Shown in pieces: positions 1 through 8,328 of a stretch of 22,587 nt of DNA. The notes beneath the pieces are model-generated. The model was not told where the DNA came from, did no database searches, and worked only from the letters and a program-made list of their open reading frames with translations. A program made the translations under genes and the position numbers. The DNA is from JAAHGY01 sp051439365 (GTDB lineage: Bacteria > Cyanobacteriota > Cyanobacteriia > CAKZMO01), in assembly GCA_051439365.1 (NCBI GenBank), contig JBFRWC010000348.1, positions 1 to 22,587 of the forward strand. Direction: 5' to 3'. The number at the start of each line of letters is the position of its first letter. Positions within the stretch are counted from its first letter, which is position 1.

Positions 1-1723
1 GTCCCAAGGTAACGAGATACGGCGTTTGGTCCGCTCCAGCAATCTTCGTGACTAACACCGCTGGTAAGGGGGTAGGCAAGTTGGTGCGCTTGCCTTGGAT
101 CGCAATGATGGTACCGCTGATGGCAAAGTTAATTGACATAGCAATTTCGCTGGCATAGACCTCCTGGGATTGGCGTTGCAGAGTTTTGAGTAACCGCCGT
201 TCCTCCTTCAGTCGTCCTGATAGTTTTTCATAATCTGCCAACACCTCAAAGTCTTCAACGTGGATCAACTGCATTTGCTGATGTTCCACTTCTGCCTCCA
301 AGTCGGCGATCGCCTGCTGTTGGGGAGCCAGATGCAGCGTCGCCAAATACTGGCCAAAACTGCGCTCAATCAAGTCTTGGGCTTCTTCCATGCTGTGGAC
401 TTGCAGCAAATTTAGCACCATGCCGTAACTGGGAGTGAACTGACTGATGAGTGGATCAGCCCCTGATGTCGCCAAATATGCCGCTTCCGATGCCCCTTCA
501 AACCGGGTTTGCACCATGGTCACATGGCCCTGCTCATCCATGCCCCGTCGTCCAGCTCGACCCGCCATTTGCAGAAATTCCGACCCTGTCAATAAGCGAT
601 GGCCTCGATCAGTGCGTTTAGAAAGGCTACTGATCACCGTGGTTCGAGCAGGCATATTGATGCCTGCCGCCAAAGTTTCCGTAGCAAATACTACTTTAAT
701 TAAGCCCTGCTGAAATAATTCCTCTACCAAACTTTTCCAAGCAGGTAAAATTCCGGCATGGTGAGCCGCAATCCCGCGATACAAGGGCGCTAAGTGCCCA
801 TCCCGCACCCCTTCTGGAGTCCGGGCTAAAAAATCATCAATTTGTTGCTTGAGTACCGCTTTTTCCTCAGGGTTGACCAACGACATCGCCCCCAACTCAT
901 TGATGGCTTTGTCGCAGCCCTTGCGGCTAAAGATGAAGTAGATAGCCGGAAGCAAATCCCGTTTATGCAAATGGCTGACCACGGCGCTGAGGGATGGAGT
1001 TTTCTGGCGGCCCCGGTGATCGCGACCTCTGGACTTGAGCCGGGGATTAATCCCAGTTTCTTTGGGATTGAGTAAGCGGAAAAAGCCATCCGGGTTGCAA
1101 AAGTGAAACCGCAAGGGCACGGGCCGAAAGTCCGAGTAAATTAATGACGTGGGACCGTGGACTTGCTGAATCCAGTCGGTGAGCTGATCGCTATTTTTGA
1201 CGGTGGCCGAGAGCGCCACCAGTTGAATGTTGGCGGGAGCATAAATGATGGACTCTTCCCACACCGTCCCCCGCTGGCGATCGTTCATGTAGTGGCATTC
1301 GTCTAATATGACCGATTCCACATCGTCCACGGATGTCCCCACTTGGCCGATGGAGGTGCCGTAGAGCATATTGCGGAAAATTTCCGTGGTCATCACCAAA
1401 ATGGGGGCATCCCGATTGATCGAGGTATCCCCCGTTAACAAGCCCGCATTCTCGGTCCCAAATCGGGCCTGAAAATCCCGCAGTTTCTGGTTCGACAGCG
1501 CTTTGAGGGGAGTCGTATAAAAAACCCGCTTGCCATGAGCTAGGGCGCGGTAGATCGCATATTCCCCAATCAGGGTTTTGCCCGATCCAGTGGGGGCACA
1601 GACAACGACAGACTGATTATCGTTGAGAGCGGCGATCGCTTGTCTTTGAAAATCGTCTAGCTCAAACGGAAAGAGCCGATCCAAGTGTAACTCTTCTCCT
1701 GCGGAACCATTGATACTAACCAT
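1..1723 (-). CDS. Ski2-like DExH-box RNA helicase (3' end outside window)
   Basis: This is an ATP-dependent RNA helicase of the Ski2/Mtr4 class, expected to act in RNA processing or decay; the plant chloroplast ISE2 helicase is a relative. Reading from ATG at 1723, the frame stays open for 574 codons to the window edge, so the C-terminal part is missing. Visible helicase motifs are Walker A APTGSGKT near residues 41-48, the DECH box near 140, a SAT motif (ALSATV), ATETLAAGINMPART (motif V) and QMAGRAGRRG (motif VI). The segment after motif VI is charged and helical, consistent with the linker before a C-terminal DSHCT-type domain. Full-length cyanobacterial members are about 900 residues, so roughly two thirds is seen. 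No good Shine-Dalgarno sequence precedes the ATG. The family call is firm; the RNA substrate is unknown. Confidence 0.93.
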   Translation of the reverse strand, partial: MVSINGSAGEELHLDRLFPFELDDFQRQAIAALNDNQSVVVCAPTGSGKTLIGEYAIYRALAHGKRVFYTTPLKALSNQKLRDFQARFGTENAGLLTGDTSINRDAPILVMTTEIFRNMLYGTSIGQVGTSVDDVESVILDECHYMNDRQRGTVWEESIIYAPANIQLVALSATVKNSDQLTDWIQQVHGPTSLIYSDFRPVPLRFHFCNPDGFFRLLNPKETGINPRLKSRGRDHRGRQKTPSLSAVVSHLHKRDLLPAIYFIFSRKGCDKAINELGAMSLVNPEEKAVLKQQIDDFLARTPEGVRDGHLAPLYRGIAAHHAGILPAWKSLVEELFQQGLIKVVFATETLAAGINMPARTTVISSLSKRTDRGHRLLTGSEFLQMAGRAGRRGMDEQGHVTMVQTRFEGASEAAYLATSGADPLISQFTPSYGMVLNLLQVHSMEEAQDLIERSFGQYLATLHLAPQQQAIADLEAEVEHQQMQLIHVEDFEVLADYEKLSGRLKEERRLLKTLQRQSQEVYASEIAMSINFAISGTIIAIQGKRTNLPTPLPAVLVTKIAGADQTPYLVTLG

Positions 1724-2215
1724 AGGCAGACCATTTCCAGCACACTAAACATCAAAGAACCGAGCCAGCTTAACATCAGTAGGAGCGGATAGATGCAGTA
1801 CACCCACTGCCCACCTAAAAAAAGTTGATGCTCAAACTCTGGTGGGAATATCCCTGAGCCAAGTGTGGTTTAGGGCAGTCAACCTTACCTCTAGCACACG
1901 TTTGACGCTTCCCATAGCTTACCCTGTTCCTTGAACTCCTGCTATGTCCCCATGAAGGAATACTAAGAAAATTCAGTTCAACCGCTCAATTCAACTGCTA
2001 AAAACAATGATGAACCGTCTCGATTCTTCTGGACTCTACTATATTTTTCTAACGTCCCAAGATTACGGCGATCGCCACATGAATGAGGAATTTTCAATTA
2101 AATGATTGGCCTAAAAGATGCGGTTTCAACTCCGCTCAAGCATCCAGTGTAGAGAGTTGAGCGGAATCAAAACTCGGTCTACAAACAAGGTGAACCACTC
2201 AAAAAGACATCTAAA
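1724..2215. other. gene-free stretch between helicase and SLATT-like gene
   Basis: About 490 bases hold no convincing coding region. A 32-codon ATG-ATG reading frame at 2007-2105 has no ribosome binding site or recognisable product. One HIP1 octamer lies near 2070. The only structure I see is a 9-bp inverted repeat (TCCGCTCAA 2131-2139, TTGAGCGGA 2157-2165) with a 17-base loop. The 1724-1800 end should carry the helicase promoter on the minus strand, but I could not fix its -10 and -35 boxes. Confidence 0.5.
2131..2165. other. inverted repeat / possible hairpin
   Basis: A perfect 9-bp inverted repeat (TCCGCTCAA / TTGAGCGGA) encloses 17 bases. No T-run follows on either strand, so it is not a typical intrinsic terminator. 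It sits 51 bases beyond the terminator of the SLATT-like gene. It could be a structured RNA element or chance. Confidence 0.3.
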
Positions 2216-2243
2216 AAAGGCGGACGCATGACGTTCCGCCTTT
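2216..2243 (-). terminator. Rho-independent terminator of the DUF4231 gene
   Basis: The arms AAAGGCGGA (2216-2224) and TCCGCCTTT (2235-2243) pair perfectly around a 10-base loop. Read on the minus strand, the stem is followed by a run of six T (complement of 2213-2218). It lies about 70 bases past the stop codon of the minus-strand gene at 2312. The plus strand has only three T after the stem, so termination should mainly affect minus-strand transcripts. Confidence 0.8.
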
Positions 2244-2311
2244 ACAGTTAGTTCCGGTTTTGGGAGTATGCTTGTGAGAATTTGATGTGACTTCTTTGCC
2301 AGAGCCTTCCC

Positions 2312-3220
2312 TTAAGCGGGGACTGACCGCGAATTGGAGACTGATGCTTGCCCCATCTCAGCGCTAGCTTTGCCTGCGTCTGGTTCAGCTTCTTGGACAA
2401 ACTGTTTGAGGTGAATTTGGTTCACTTTAGCGATGAAGCTATCGACTGACTCTTGTAGCCGCTGCTTACGCTTCGTGCGTTGGTCAACCGTATCATTGGT
2501 TTTGTCGGCCAGACGATAGGCTGGAGTCACGCCCAAAATAAATTTCTCTTGTTCGGCTTCCAACAATTCCACGGCCCGATTGGCAGCCATCCAGTTTTCT
2601 TGGAAGGGAAATGAGGTCGCTAAGCTAGTCACAATAGAGGCGATCGCCGGAAAAATAACAGGTAACCACTTAATCCAGGCAACTTGAATATCCACCTTAT
2701 CCAATAACACCAGAATAGGGGTCACACCAGAAAGAACAATCGTCGAAATTTGGAAGATATAGTAGATATTTCGGGAATTACGGCGATTGTTCTTATAGTC
2801 GTCAATCAAATCTTGGGAGTATTGAACGGCTCTCGCTCGCATCAAGTTCATTGCATCGTCGGCGATCGCCCCCCCATATAAGCTACTGTAGAGTTCTGCC
2901 TTCCGTTGGAGCGATCGCTGGCGGGCAAACTGTCGATAATCTCCCAGAGACTTGCGATTGAGAAGCAATAACAGCAATAAAATGATGGTGGAGGCTACCA
3001 CTAAAATGATAATCTCACGCCGTTCCAACAACAGAACTGAGGTTGCCCCTAGCCCAATACATATCGAAACCAGCAAAAATTCCACTAAGCTAAATCTTAA
3101 CGGAGTATCAGGTTCTACCGTTAGGGCCGCATTACCTGCGGCTGAACCTTGTTGCCCCGGCTCACCGTCAACCGACTGTACAACCCCTGTTCCTGAAACA
3201 TTGTCTACATCTGCATTCAT
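2312..3220 (-). CDS. DUF4231 / SLATT-like four-helix membrane protein
   Basis: The protein has about 302 residues if it starts at ATG 3220, which has AGGA five bases upstream; an in-frame GTG at 3232 would add four residues. In the longer numbering, residues 1-46 are polar and Gly/Ser/Pro-rich. Hydrophobic helices lie at about 48-69 and 72-91, a charged helical stretch (basic, with RxR repeats) at 93-150, two more helices at 156-177 and 186-208, and a charged C-terminal helix with an Ala/Ser-rich tail. The second helix pair followed by FxxNWxAxxRAxExLxxE matches the DUF4231 family, which belongs to the SLATT superfamily of two-helix membrane proteins. SLATT proteins are often proposed as pore-forming effectors in nucleotide-signal conflict systems. 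Here no SMODS, SLOG or nucleotidyltransferase partner is adjacent, so a defence role is only a hypothesis. A strong terminator follows. Confidence 0.75.
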   Translation of the reverse strand: MNADVDNVSGTGVVQSVDGEPGQQGSAAGNAALTVEPDTPLRFSLVEFLLVSICIGLGATSVLLLERREIIILVVASTIILLLLLLLNRKSLGDYRQFARQRSLQRKAELYSSLYGGAIADDAMNLMRARAVQYSQDLIDDYKNNRRNSRNIYYIFQISTIVLSGVTPILVLLDKVDIQVAWIKWLPVIFPAIASIVTSLATSFPFQENWMAANRAVELLEAEQEKFILGVTPAYRLADKTNDTVDQRTKRKQRLQESVDSFIAKVNQIHLKQFVQEAEPDAGKASAEMGQASVSNSRSVPA

Positions 3221-3742
3221 TGTCCTAATCACCTATTAAGGTATTTCTGTACGGTTACTGATTTTTACAGTGTGATTGTACAAGACCACGCCGTCGTAGC
3301 TTCCACAGCAAAACCACCTAAATTTCCCTTTTTTTTCTTACATACTTAATAGGCAGACGGGTCTAAGACAGGCTGTCCCTAGCCAAAAAGTCAGCCTTCA
3401 ACAGAACTATCCAGAGTAGGCAGTAATCCCCACTATCGATAAAGAAAGCTAATCATACGTGTCATGAAGTATTTTACGTTTTGAGATGATGTCCTCCAGT
3501 CAGCATCTTCATCCTTCTTCATGTTTTAATGTGTACAAAATTTAATTTATCTCAAAAACAATTGAGGCATCCGCATGAATGTTCAGACTCACTCAACCGA
3601 ATCCGATTTTTATTCACTCCTCCACTCAATTAGGATTATCCCCGACAGGTTTTGCCTCTGATTCAGAAGGATTAAGACGATTTTCCCGAAGGCTAAATTT
3701 ATGGGTCTTCACCGTCATGCAATGGATCTTGTACTCTAACAG
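3221..3742. other. gene-free region before the amylase gene
   Basis: About 520 bases are AT-rich, especially 3440-3560. It should carry the promoter of the minus-strand DUF4231 gene. A 70-codon reading frame at 3579-3791 resembles no family I know and ends inside the palindrome at 3746-3787, so I do not call it a gene. Apart from that palindrome I see no repeat, RNA gene or clear operator. Confidence 0.45.
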
Positions 3743-3790
3743 TGTGGTTTACAGGGTTGTTCGCAAGAGCAAACAACCCTGTAAACCGTA
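3743..3790. repeat. long perfect palindrome upstream of GH13 gene
   Basis: GGTTTACAGGGTTGTT (3746-3761) is the exact reverse complement of 3772-3787, giving a 16-bp perfect stem with a 10-base loop. In RNA, two G-U pairs and one further U-A pair extend it to 19 bp (3743-3790). It starts about 100 bases upstream of the GH13 start codon and ends 53 bases before it. No T-run follows. It could be an attenuator or mRNA-stability hairpin, a protein-binding palindrome or a member of a dispersed palindromic family. If the promoter at 3809-3835 is the active one, the hairpin lies upstream of the transcript. Confidence 0.75.
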
Positions 3791-3808
3791 GTTTCAAGCA
3801 ATCAAGTC

Positions 3809-3835
3809 TTGATCCTTGCCCAGCCATCGTATGAT
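3809..3835 (+). promoter_or_regulatory. possible promoter of GH13 gene
   Basis: TTGATC (3809-3814) and TATGAT (3830-3835) resemble -35 and -10 boxes, with a 15-base spacer that is shorter than ideal. The start codon at 3844 is only 8 bases after the -10 box, so transcription from here would give a leaderless or nearly leaderless mRNA. This rests only on similarity to the consensus. Confidence 0.3.
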
Positions 3836-3843
3836 CTGAAGCT

Positions 3844-5967
3844 ATGCGTTATTTTGAAGAATATTGTGAAGTTCATCTTGAATCTGGTATTGCCCCGTTT
3901 CAGTGGGTTTTTCAAAGCCACGAGCCAATTCAAGTTAAATACGGAGTGGCGATGTCGAGCCAACCTATCGATGGCCACATCCTACTAAAGGGTTTCAGTG
4001 GCCAAGGGCTATGTGAATCAAGACGCTTGCAGGCTAGTCTGTTGGGCACTAGTGAGAATAGCTTCAAACTGTTCTCGATTACCTTGCCCCCAGCGCCAAA
4101 CGGAACGAGCTACCAGTATCAACTCGGCTATTGTGACCAGGCAGGACGGGAACACACTAGCCCGCAGATCCGCCATGTGATGGTCTGTGATGAAGCCCCC
4201 CCATCCATGAACGACATCCCGATCAAATTTTTGGATATTTTAGATGGTAATCCGCTATACGGTCCCTGCCCCCAAGTCCCCATTACCTCTGGGCCTCAAA
4301 CGTGGGCAAATCGCCTTTTCTACTCACTAATCATCGATCGGTTTGCCAAGAGCGATCGCGAAGATCGCCACGGACTCGGAATGGTTGCCTATGACCTCAC
4401 GTCACCCCACGCCAGTCACGGTGGAACGTTGCAGGGTATTCGGGAAAAGCTTGCTTATCTCAAAGCATTAGGGGTGGGTGCTCTGATCATTAGCCCTGTC
4501 TATGTCAATGAGACCAGTGGCTACCACGGTTATCATCCAATCCACTTGCTGATGGTAGAACCCCGCTTGGGGACGTTGCAGATGCTCCAGGAACTAGTAG
4601 CAGAAGCACACCGTCTAGATATGGCGGTTGTTCTCGATGTGGTCGTTAATCATCTTGCCGATAGCATTGACTGGGAGGAGTATGGTGGTCCTCCTGGGGG
4701 CGAGTTTAAGTACATTCAGGGCGACGAGACAGCAGTCCTGCCCTTTCCCGTCGAAAGTCGCAGCACCCTACTCTTTCACGGCCCAGAATATACCGATATG
4801 ATCAACCAGCGTCTCTTTGGTTTTCTGGAAGACTGGCGCACCGAATCGGCCTATGTGAGAACCCTGCTGGTTAACCACCTTAAGTATTGGTTGGCCGTCA
4901 CCGATGTCGATGGATTTCGATATGATTCTGCTCGTCATGTCGGGGTTGATTTTTGGCAACCTTGCATCGAAGAAATGTCTCGATATGCAACCTATTTAGG
5001 CAAGGTGGACTTTCTCCAAATCGCAGAACACGCAGGCAGTCACCATGAAGAGTTAACCGCTTACAATGATGCCAACTTTTCTGGATTCCTGGACTATCCG
5101 ACCCATTATGTCCTCAAGCAATCTCTGGGGGATGGCACATGGATGGGAGGCTATGCTGACTATTTTTGCGGTTTCTTAGCACCCGCATCGACCTATGCTG
5201 CGGGCTGGCGCAATAATCTGATGTTCTTGGATAACCAGGATACCAGCCGCATCCTACATGAGTTCCTGACCCGCCATGCAGAGCGCTCAACCGCTACCCG
5301 TTGCCTACACTTTGCTTTAGCTTGTGCCATCCTTGGACCTCAGCGCCCTGCCCTCTATGCTGGAACAGAACAGGAGTTTTCTGGGGCCTTAGGGATCCAT
5401 CAGCGGGAAGATACCGGGGAGTGGATTGGGCATGATTGTCATGTGCGTGAGGACATGTTCCACAATCCAGCTTGCAGGTGGAAGTTTGGACCGATCAATA
5501 GAAAAGTGTTTCAACCCTACAACCAAGATCATGAGACGTTCCAGTTGATTCAGACATTAGCGACGATTCGGCAACAGCAACCCTTAGTGGTGGAGGGCGA
5601 TCGCACCGTCTTGTTCAACCAGGAACTGGGGTTCCGTTGTGTCATCTTACATGATGCCCAAGGAACATCGCCGCTGCTCGTCGTGATGAACCTAGGGACA
5701 AGTTACCTAACCGAGACAGAAGTCCCCGTCCCTGAAAATTACGGAGCCATCGCTGGGTTAGCCCTATTGGCGACGACATCAGGGGGTGTCCTAGAGTGGA
5801 TCGATCATCAACTCCATGCCCAACTGCCGCCATTTGCTTTCATCATCGGCCAATTAATTATGGCCCCTTCCCGACCACACTTATCACCTGCTTTCCTCCC
5901 AGAAAAAGGTCAAACTCAAACGGTTGTTACGAGCCAAGATCGAGCATTACATGATCATATGTCTTAA
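3844..5967 (+). CDS. GH13 alpha-amylase-family glycoside hydrolase
   Basis: This 707-residue enzyme is expected to act on alpha-1,4-linked glucans such as glycogen or maltodextrins; hydrolase and transferase activity cannot be told apart from sequence. Residues 1-115 form a beta-rich N-terminal domain of starch-binding type. The TIM barrel begins near 155 (RLFYSLIIDRF). GH13 conserved regions are present: region I DVVVNH (265-270), region II VDGFRYDSARHV with nucleophile D361, region III IAEHAG with acid/base E395, and region IV FLDNQD with D466. Region IV has Gln where most family members have His (DNHD). Residues after about 590 form the usual C-terminal beta domain. No signal peptide is seen, so it is likely cytoplasmic and linked to glycogen turnover with the debranching enzyme at 8329-10578. 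The next gene lies 100 bases downstream on the same strand. Confidence 0.9.
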   Translation: MRYFEEYCEVHLESGIAPFQWVFQSHEPIQVKYGVAMSSQPIDGHILLKGFSGQGLCESRRLQASLLGTSENSFKLFSITLPPAPNGTSYQYQLGYCDQAGREHTSPQIRHVMVCDEAPPSMNDIPIKFLDILDGNPLYGPCPQVPITSGPQTWANRLFYSLIIDRFAKSDREDRHGLGMVAYDLTSPHASHGGTLQGIREKLAYLKALGVGALIISPVYVNETSGYHGYHPIHLLMVEPRLGTLQMLQELVAEAHRLDMAVVLDVVVNHLADSIDWEEYGGPPGGEFKYIQGDETAVLPFPVESRSTLLFHGPEYTDMINQRLFGFLEDWRTESAYVRTLLVNHLKYWLAVTDVDGFRYDSARHVGVDFWQPCIEEMSRYATYLGKVDFLQIAEHAGSHHEELTAYNDANFSGFLDYPTHYVLKQSLGDGTWMGGYADYFCGFLAPASTYAAGWRNNLMFLDNQDTSRILHEFLTRHAERSTATRCLHFALACAILGPQRPALYAGTEQEFSGALGIHQREDTGEWIGHDCHVREDMFHNPACRWKFGPINRKVFQPYNQDHETFQLIQTLATIRQQQPLVVEGDRTVLFNQELGFRCVILHDAQGTSPLLVVMNLGTSYLTETEVPVPENYGAIAGLALLATTSGGVLEWIDHQLHAQLPPFAFIIGQLIMAPSRPHLSPAFLPEKGQTQTVVTSQDRALHDHMS

Positions 5968-6067
5968 GATGAGCTTTAGAATCAGATTTATTTCCCAGTC
6001 TGTCTAATTGGGGTAAGACGACCGATGAGTTAACAAGCCCTGTTCATAACATAGAAAATCATCAAGT

Positions 6068-7486
6068 ATGGTAAACAAAAATCTTTCTAATTTGGTAGAG
6101 AAAACAGCCACGACCGATCAGTCCGATTGGATCAATCAGTTAGTGGCTTTGCCCTATCAGTTCCGTAATTTCTTGTTATTTTGGTTTGGGCAATCCCTTT
6201 CGCAAATTGGAACCAGTCTAACAGGATTTGGTTTAGGCATTTGGGTGTACCAACAGACCCATGCTGTGACTCAGTTAAGCTTAGTCTTCTTTATCACCAC
6301 CTTACCCGGTGTTTTGTTAACTCCGATTGTTGGGGCACTGGTTGATCGATGGAACCGACGCTGGGTGATCTTCTTCAGCGATTGTGGTGCTGCTTCCATC
6401 ACAGCCATCCTCATTCTGCTGTTGTTCTCTGACCATCTCGAAATTCAATATATTTACGCATCAGCCTTTTTCACATCTCTATGCGGTTCCTTTCAACTGT
6501 TAGCAAAGGGGGCGGCTGTGCCGATGATGGTTAGTAAGCAGCAGTTAGGACGGGTTAATGGACTGCTTCAGTTTAGTACGGCTCTGAGCACGATTTCTGC
6601 CCCGGCCTTAGCAGGTGTTTTGATTGGAACGGTCCAACTCAGTGGATTGTTACTGGTGGACTTTATGTCCTATGCCATCGGCATCTTTACCCTGTTGTTC
6701 GTTTCGATTCCACAACCAGAGAAAGACCCCAATTCAGGTTCAACCTCCACCTCCACCTCCACCTCCAAAATTCTCAGCGTGTTCACTGAAATTTCTGAAG
6801 GATGGTCTATTATCTCATCTCAATTTGTCCTAATTGTCGTCCTGGGGTTTATGGCGGTTCACTTTTTTATCAACGGCATGACCAATGTTTTGATCAACCC
6901 GCTCATCCTATCATTTTCAACGGCTCAAGTATTTGGCAGCGTGATGGCGATCGGTGGGTCTGGAATGGTTTTGGGCAGCGTTGTCATGAGTATTTGGGGC
7001 ATTGGCAATAACGCCTTCGTCAGCTTATTAACGGCCTCAAGCATCAATGCTGTTGGTCTCATCATTATGGGGCTGAAACCCTCTGTGACCACCATTGCCA
7101 TTGGGCTTTTTATCTCTTTTCTGGCAATCCCTATCATCCTTGGAGCCAATCAAGTGATTTGGCAAACGTGCGTTGAGCCTCGTTTTCAAGGACGAGCGCT
7201 GGCTCTAGTGGGAACATTCACCGGATTACTCGCAGCCTTTGGCAATATTGGTGCAAGCCCATTGGCGGATATATGGTTAGAGCCGATGTTTATTGATGAC
7301 GGCTTCCTCACGGATACTGTGGGGCGGGTAATTGAAACGGGGACTGGGCGAGGCATTGGGTTTTTGCTAATTTTAGAGGGCTGTACGTTACTCGCGATCG
7401 CTGTGGGGGTATATGCCTATGTCCGCTGGCGAATGCTAGATCGACAACTACAGGCCGCAATGGAGGCGAGTGAGGAGTCTGCCTAG
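6068..7486 (+). CDS. MFS transporter (drug/siderophore efflux-like)
   Basis: This 472-residue inner-membrane protein has about 12 hydrophobic helices and an MFS motif A variant, GALVDRWNRR (residues 89-98), after helix 2. It resembles the MFS_3/MefA-EntS group that exports macrolides, siderophores and peptides, so efflux is more likely than uptake. Helices 6 and 7 are separated by a loop with an (Thr-Ser)-rich run near residues 226-234. That run is encoded by four exact copies of ACCTCC, so its length may vary between strains. The start ATG at 6068 lacks a clear ribosome binding site. The last four bases overlap the convergent thioesterase gene. MFS exporters beside type II thioesterases are common in peptide and polyketide gene clusters, but no synthetase is present here. 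The substrate is unknown. Confidence 0.85.
   Translation: MVNKNLSNLVEKTATTDQSDWINQLVALPYQFRNFLLFWFGQSLSQIGTSLTGFGLGIWVYQQTHAVTQLSLVFFITTLPGVLLTPIVGALVDRWNRRWVIFFSDCGAASITAILILLLFSDHLEIQYIYASAFFTSLCGSFQLLAKGAAVPMMVSKQQLGRVNGLLQFSTALSTISAPALAGVLIGTVQLSGLLLVDFMSYAIGIFTLLFVSIPQPEKDPNSGSTSTSTSTSKILSVFTEISEGWSIISSQFVLIVVLGFMAVHFFINGMTNVLINPLILSFSTAQVFGSVMAIGGSGMVLGSVVMSIWGIGNNAFVSLLTASSINAVGLIIMGLKPSVTTIAIGLFISFLAIPIILGANQVIWQTCVEPRFQGRALALVGTFTGLLAAFGNIGASPLADIWLEPMFIDDGFLTDTVGRVIETGTGRGIGFLLILEGCTLLAIAVGVYAYVRWRMLDRQLQAAMEASEESA
6743..6766 (+). repeat. in-frame hexanucleotide repeat (ACCTCC)x4
   Basis: Four exact tandem copies of ACCTCC lie inside the MFS gene, preceded by TCA. Each unit encodes Thr-Ser, so gain or loss of a unit keeps the frame. 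The repeat falls in the central cytoplasmic loop between the two six-helix halves. Confidence 0.85.
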
Positions 7487-8286
7487 GCCATCACGAAATC
7501 TAGAACACATTGAACAACTAACTGCTGGGTCATTGCTTGGGTTATGTACATGTGCTGGCCCGGAAAGAGCTGGTAGGCGCACTCCGCTTGAGTGTAGTGG
7601 TGCCACTGCCGCAGAGATTCCTGAGAAATGGTGTTATCGTCTTGACCTCCCAAGATAAGCATAGGACAAGACAAGGGATCGCGTTGCTGGTACTGATATT
7701 CCTGATTAAGCTGTAAATCAGCTCGGTAAATGGGCAGAATCATGGCCATAAGTTCAGTATTTTGGAGCACGGCTTCGGGAGTGCCACCATCCGCTCGTAG
7801 CTCAGCAATGAGTGTGGCATCATCACGCTGGTATGAACGGTTATTGACAGGGATATGGGGGGCACGTCGAGCCGACACGACTAGAGCTTGAGGCAAAATA
7901 TTGAGGCGATCGCGCAATTGACATACCACCTCAAAGCCAATCAATGCCCCCAAGCTGTGACCAAAAATTGCAAAGGGTTGGTGACAATGCTCCACCATTG
8001 CTGTGACCAGCGGCTCCATTAGATCTGGCCAATTCGTGATCAGAGGCTGCCGCAACTGGGTTTCCCGTCCTGGTAAGCGAATGGCCCAAAGGTTGACCCC
8101 ATCCGGCAGTAAGGCTGACCACTGCCGGAAAAAGTTGCTGCCTGCCCCCGCAGGCGCGAAACAAAACAAGGATAGCTGGGCATGGGAGTCATGCTGACCG
8201 AGAGGCACCAACCATTTCTTACCCTGTTCCAGTACTCTGGAGGGAGTTTGACCTGTGCTTGATTTCATGTTTGGTGTAAAAGACAT
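7483..8286 (-). CDS. type II thioesterase (alpha/beta hydrolase)
   Basis: This 267-residue protein belongs to the GrsT/SrfAD type II thioesterase family. Such enzymes remove wrongly loaded acyl or aminoacyl groups from carrier proteins of peptide or polyketide synthetases. The family signature FCFAPAGAGS is at 41-50. The catalytic triad is readable as Ser111 in GHSLGA, Asp216 in GGQDD and His245 in PGQHMYI. The first 20 or so residues are poorly conserved, and M7 is an alternative start. The gene is 42 bases downstream of the debranching-enzyme gene on the same strand and could share its transcript. It converges with the MFS gene. No carrier-protein or synthetase gene lies in the window, so its partner is unknown or elsewhere. 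The family is clear; the physiological role is not. Confidence 0.88.
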   Translation of the reverse strand: MSFTPNMKSSTGQTPSRVLEQGKKWLVPLGQHDSHAQLSLFCFAPAGAGSNFFRQWSALLPDGVNLWAIRLPGRETQLRQPLITNWPDLMEPLVTAMVEHCHQPFAIFGHSLGALIGFEVVCQLRDRLNILPQALVVSARRAPHIPVNNRSYQRDDATLIAELRADGGTPEAVLQNTELMAMILPIYRADLQLNQEYQYQQRDPLSCPMLILGGQDDNTISQESLRQWHHYTQAECAYQLFPGQHMYITQAMTQQLVVQCVLDFVMA

Positions 8287-8328
8287 ACCCAGTTTCGAGT
8301 CCTGACAACTAAAAGACTGAATCCAGTA

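Noticed and set aside
2007..2105. 32-codon frame in the helicase-SLATT gap
   Set aside because: No Shine-Dalgarno sequence and no recognisable product; expected by chance in a 490-base gap.
1724..2311. tRNA, tmRNA or known cyanobacterial small RNA in the largest gaps
   Set aside because: No T-loop GGTTCRA-type sequence with cloverleaf arms and no Yfr-type motif was found by eye in this gap or the others.
3579..3791. 70-codon plus-strand frame before the GH13 gene
   Set aside because: No known family, weak ribosome binding site, and its end runs through a perfect palindrome, so the C-terminal residues are dictated by the hairpin.
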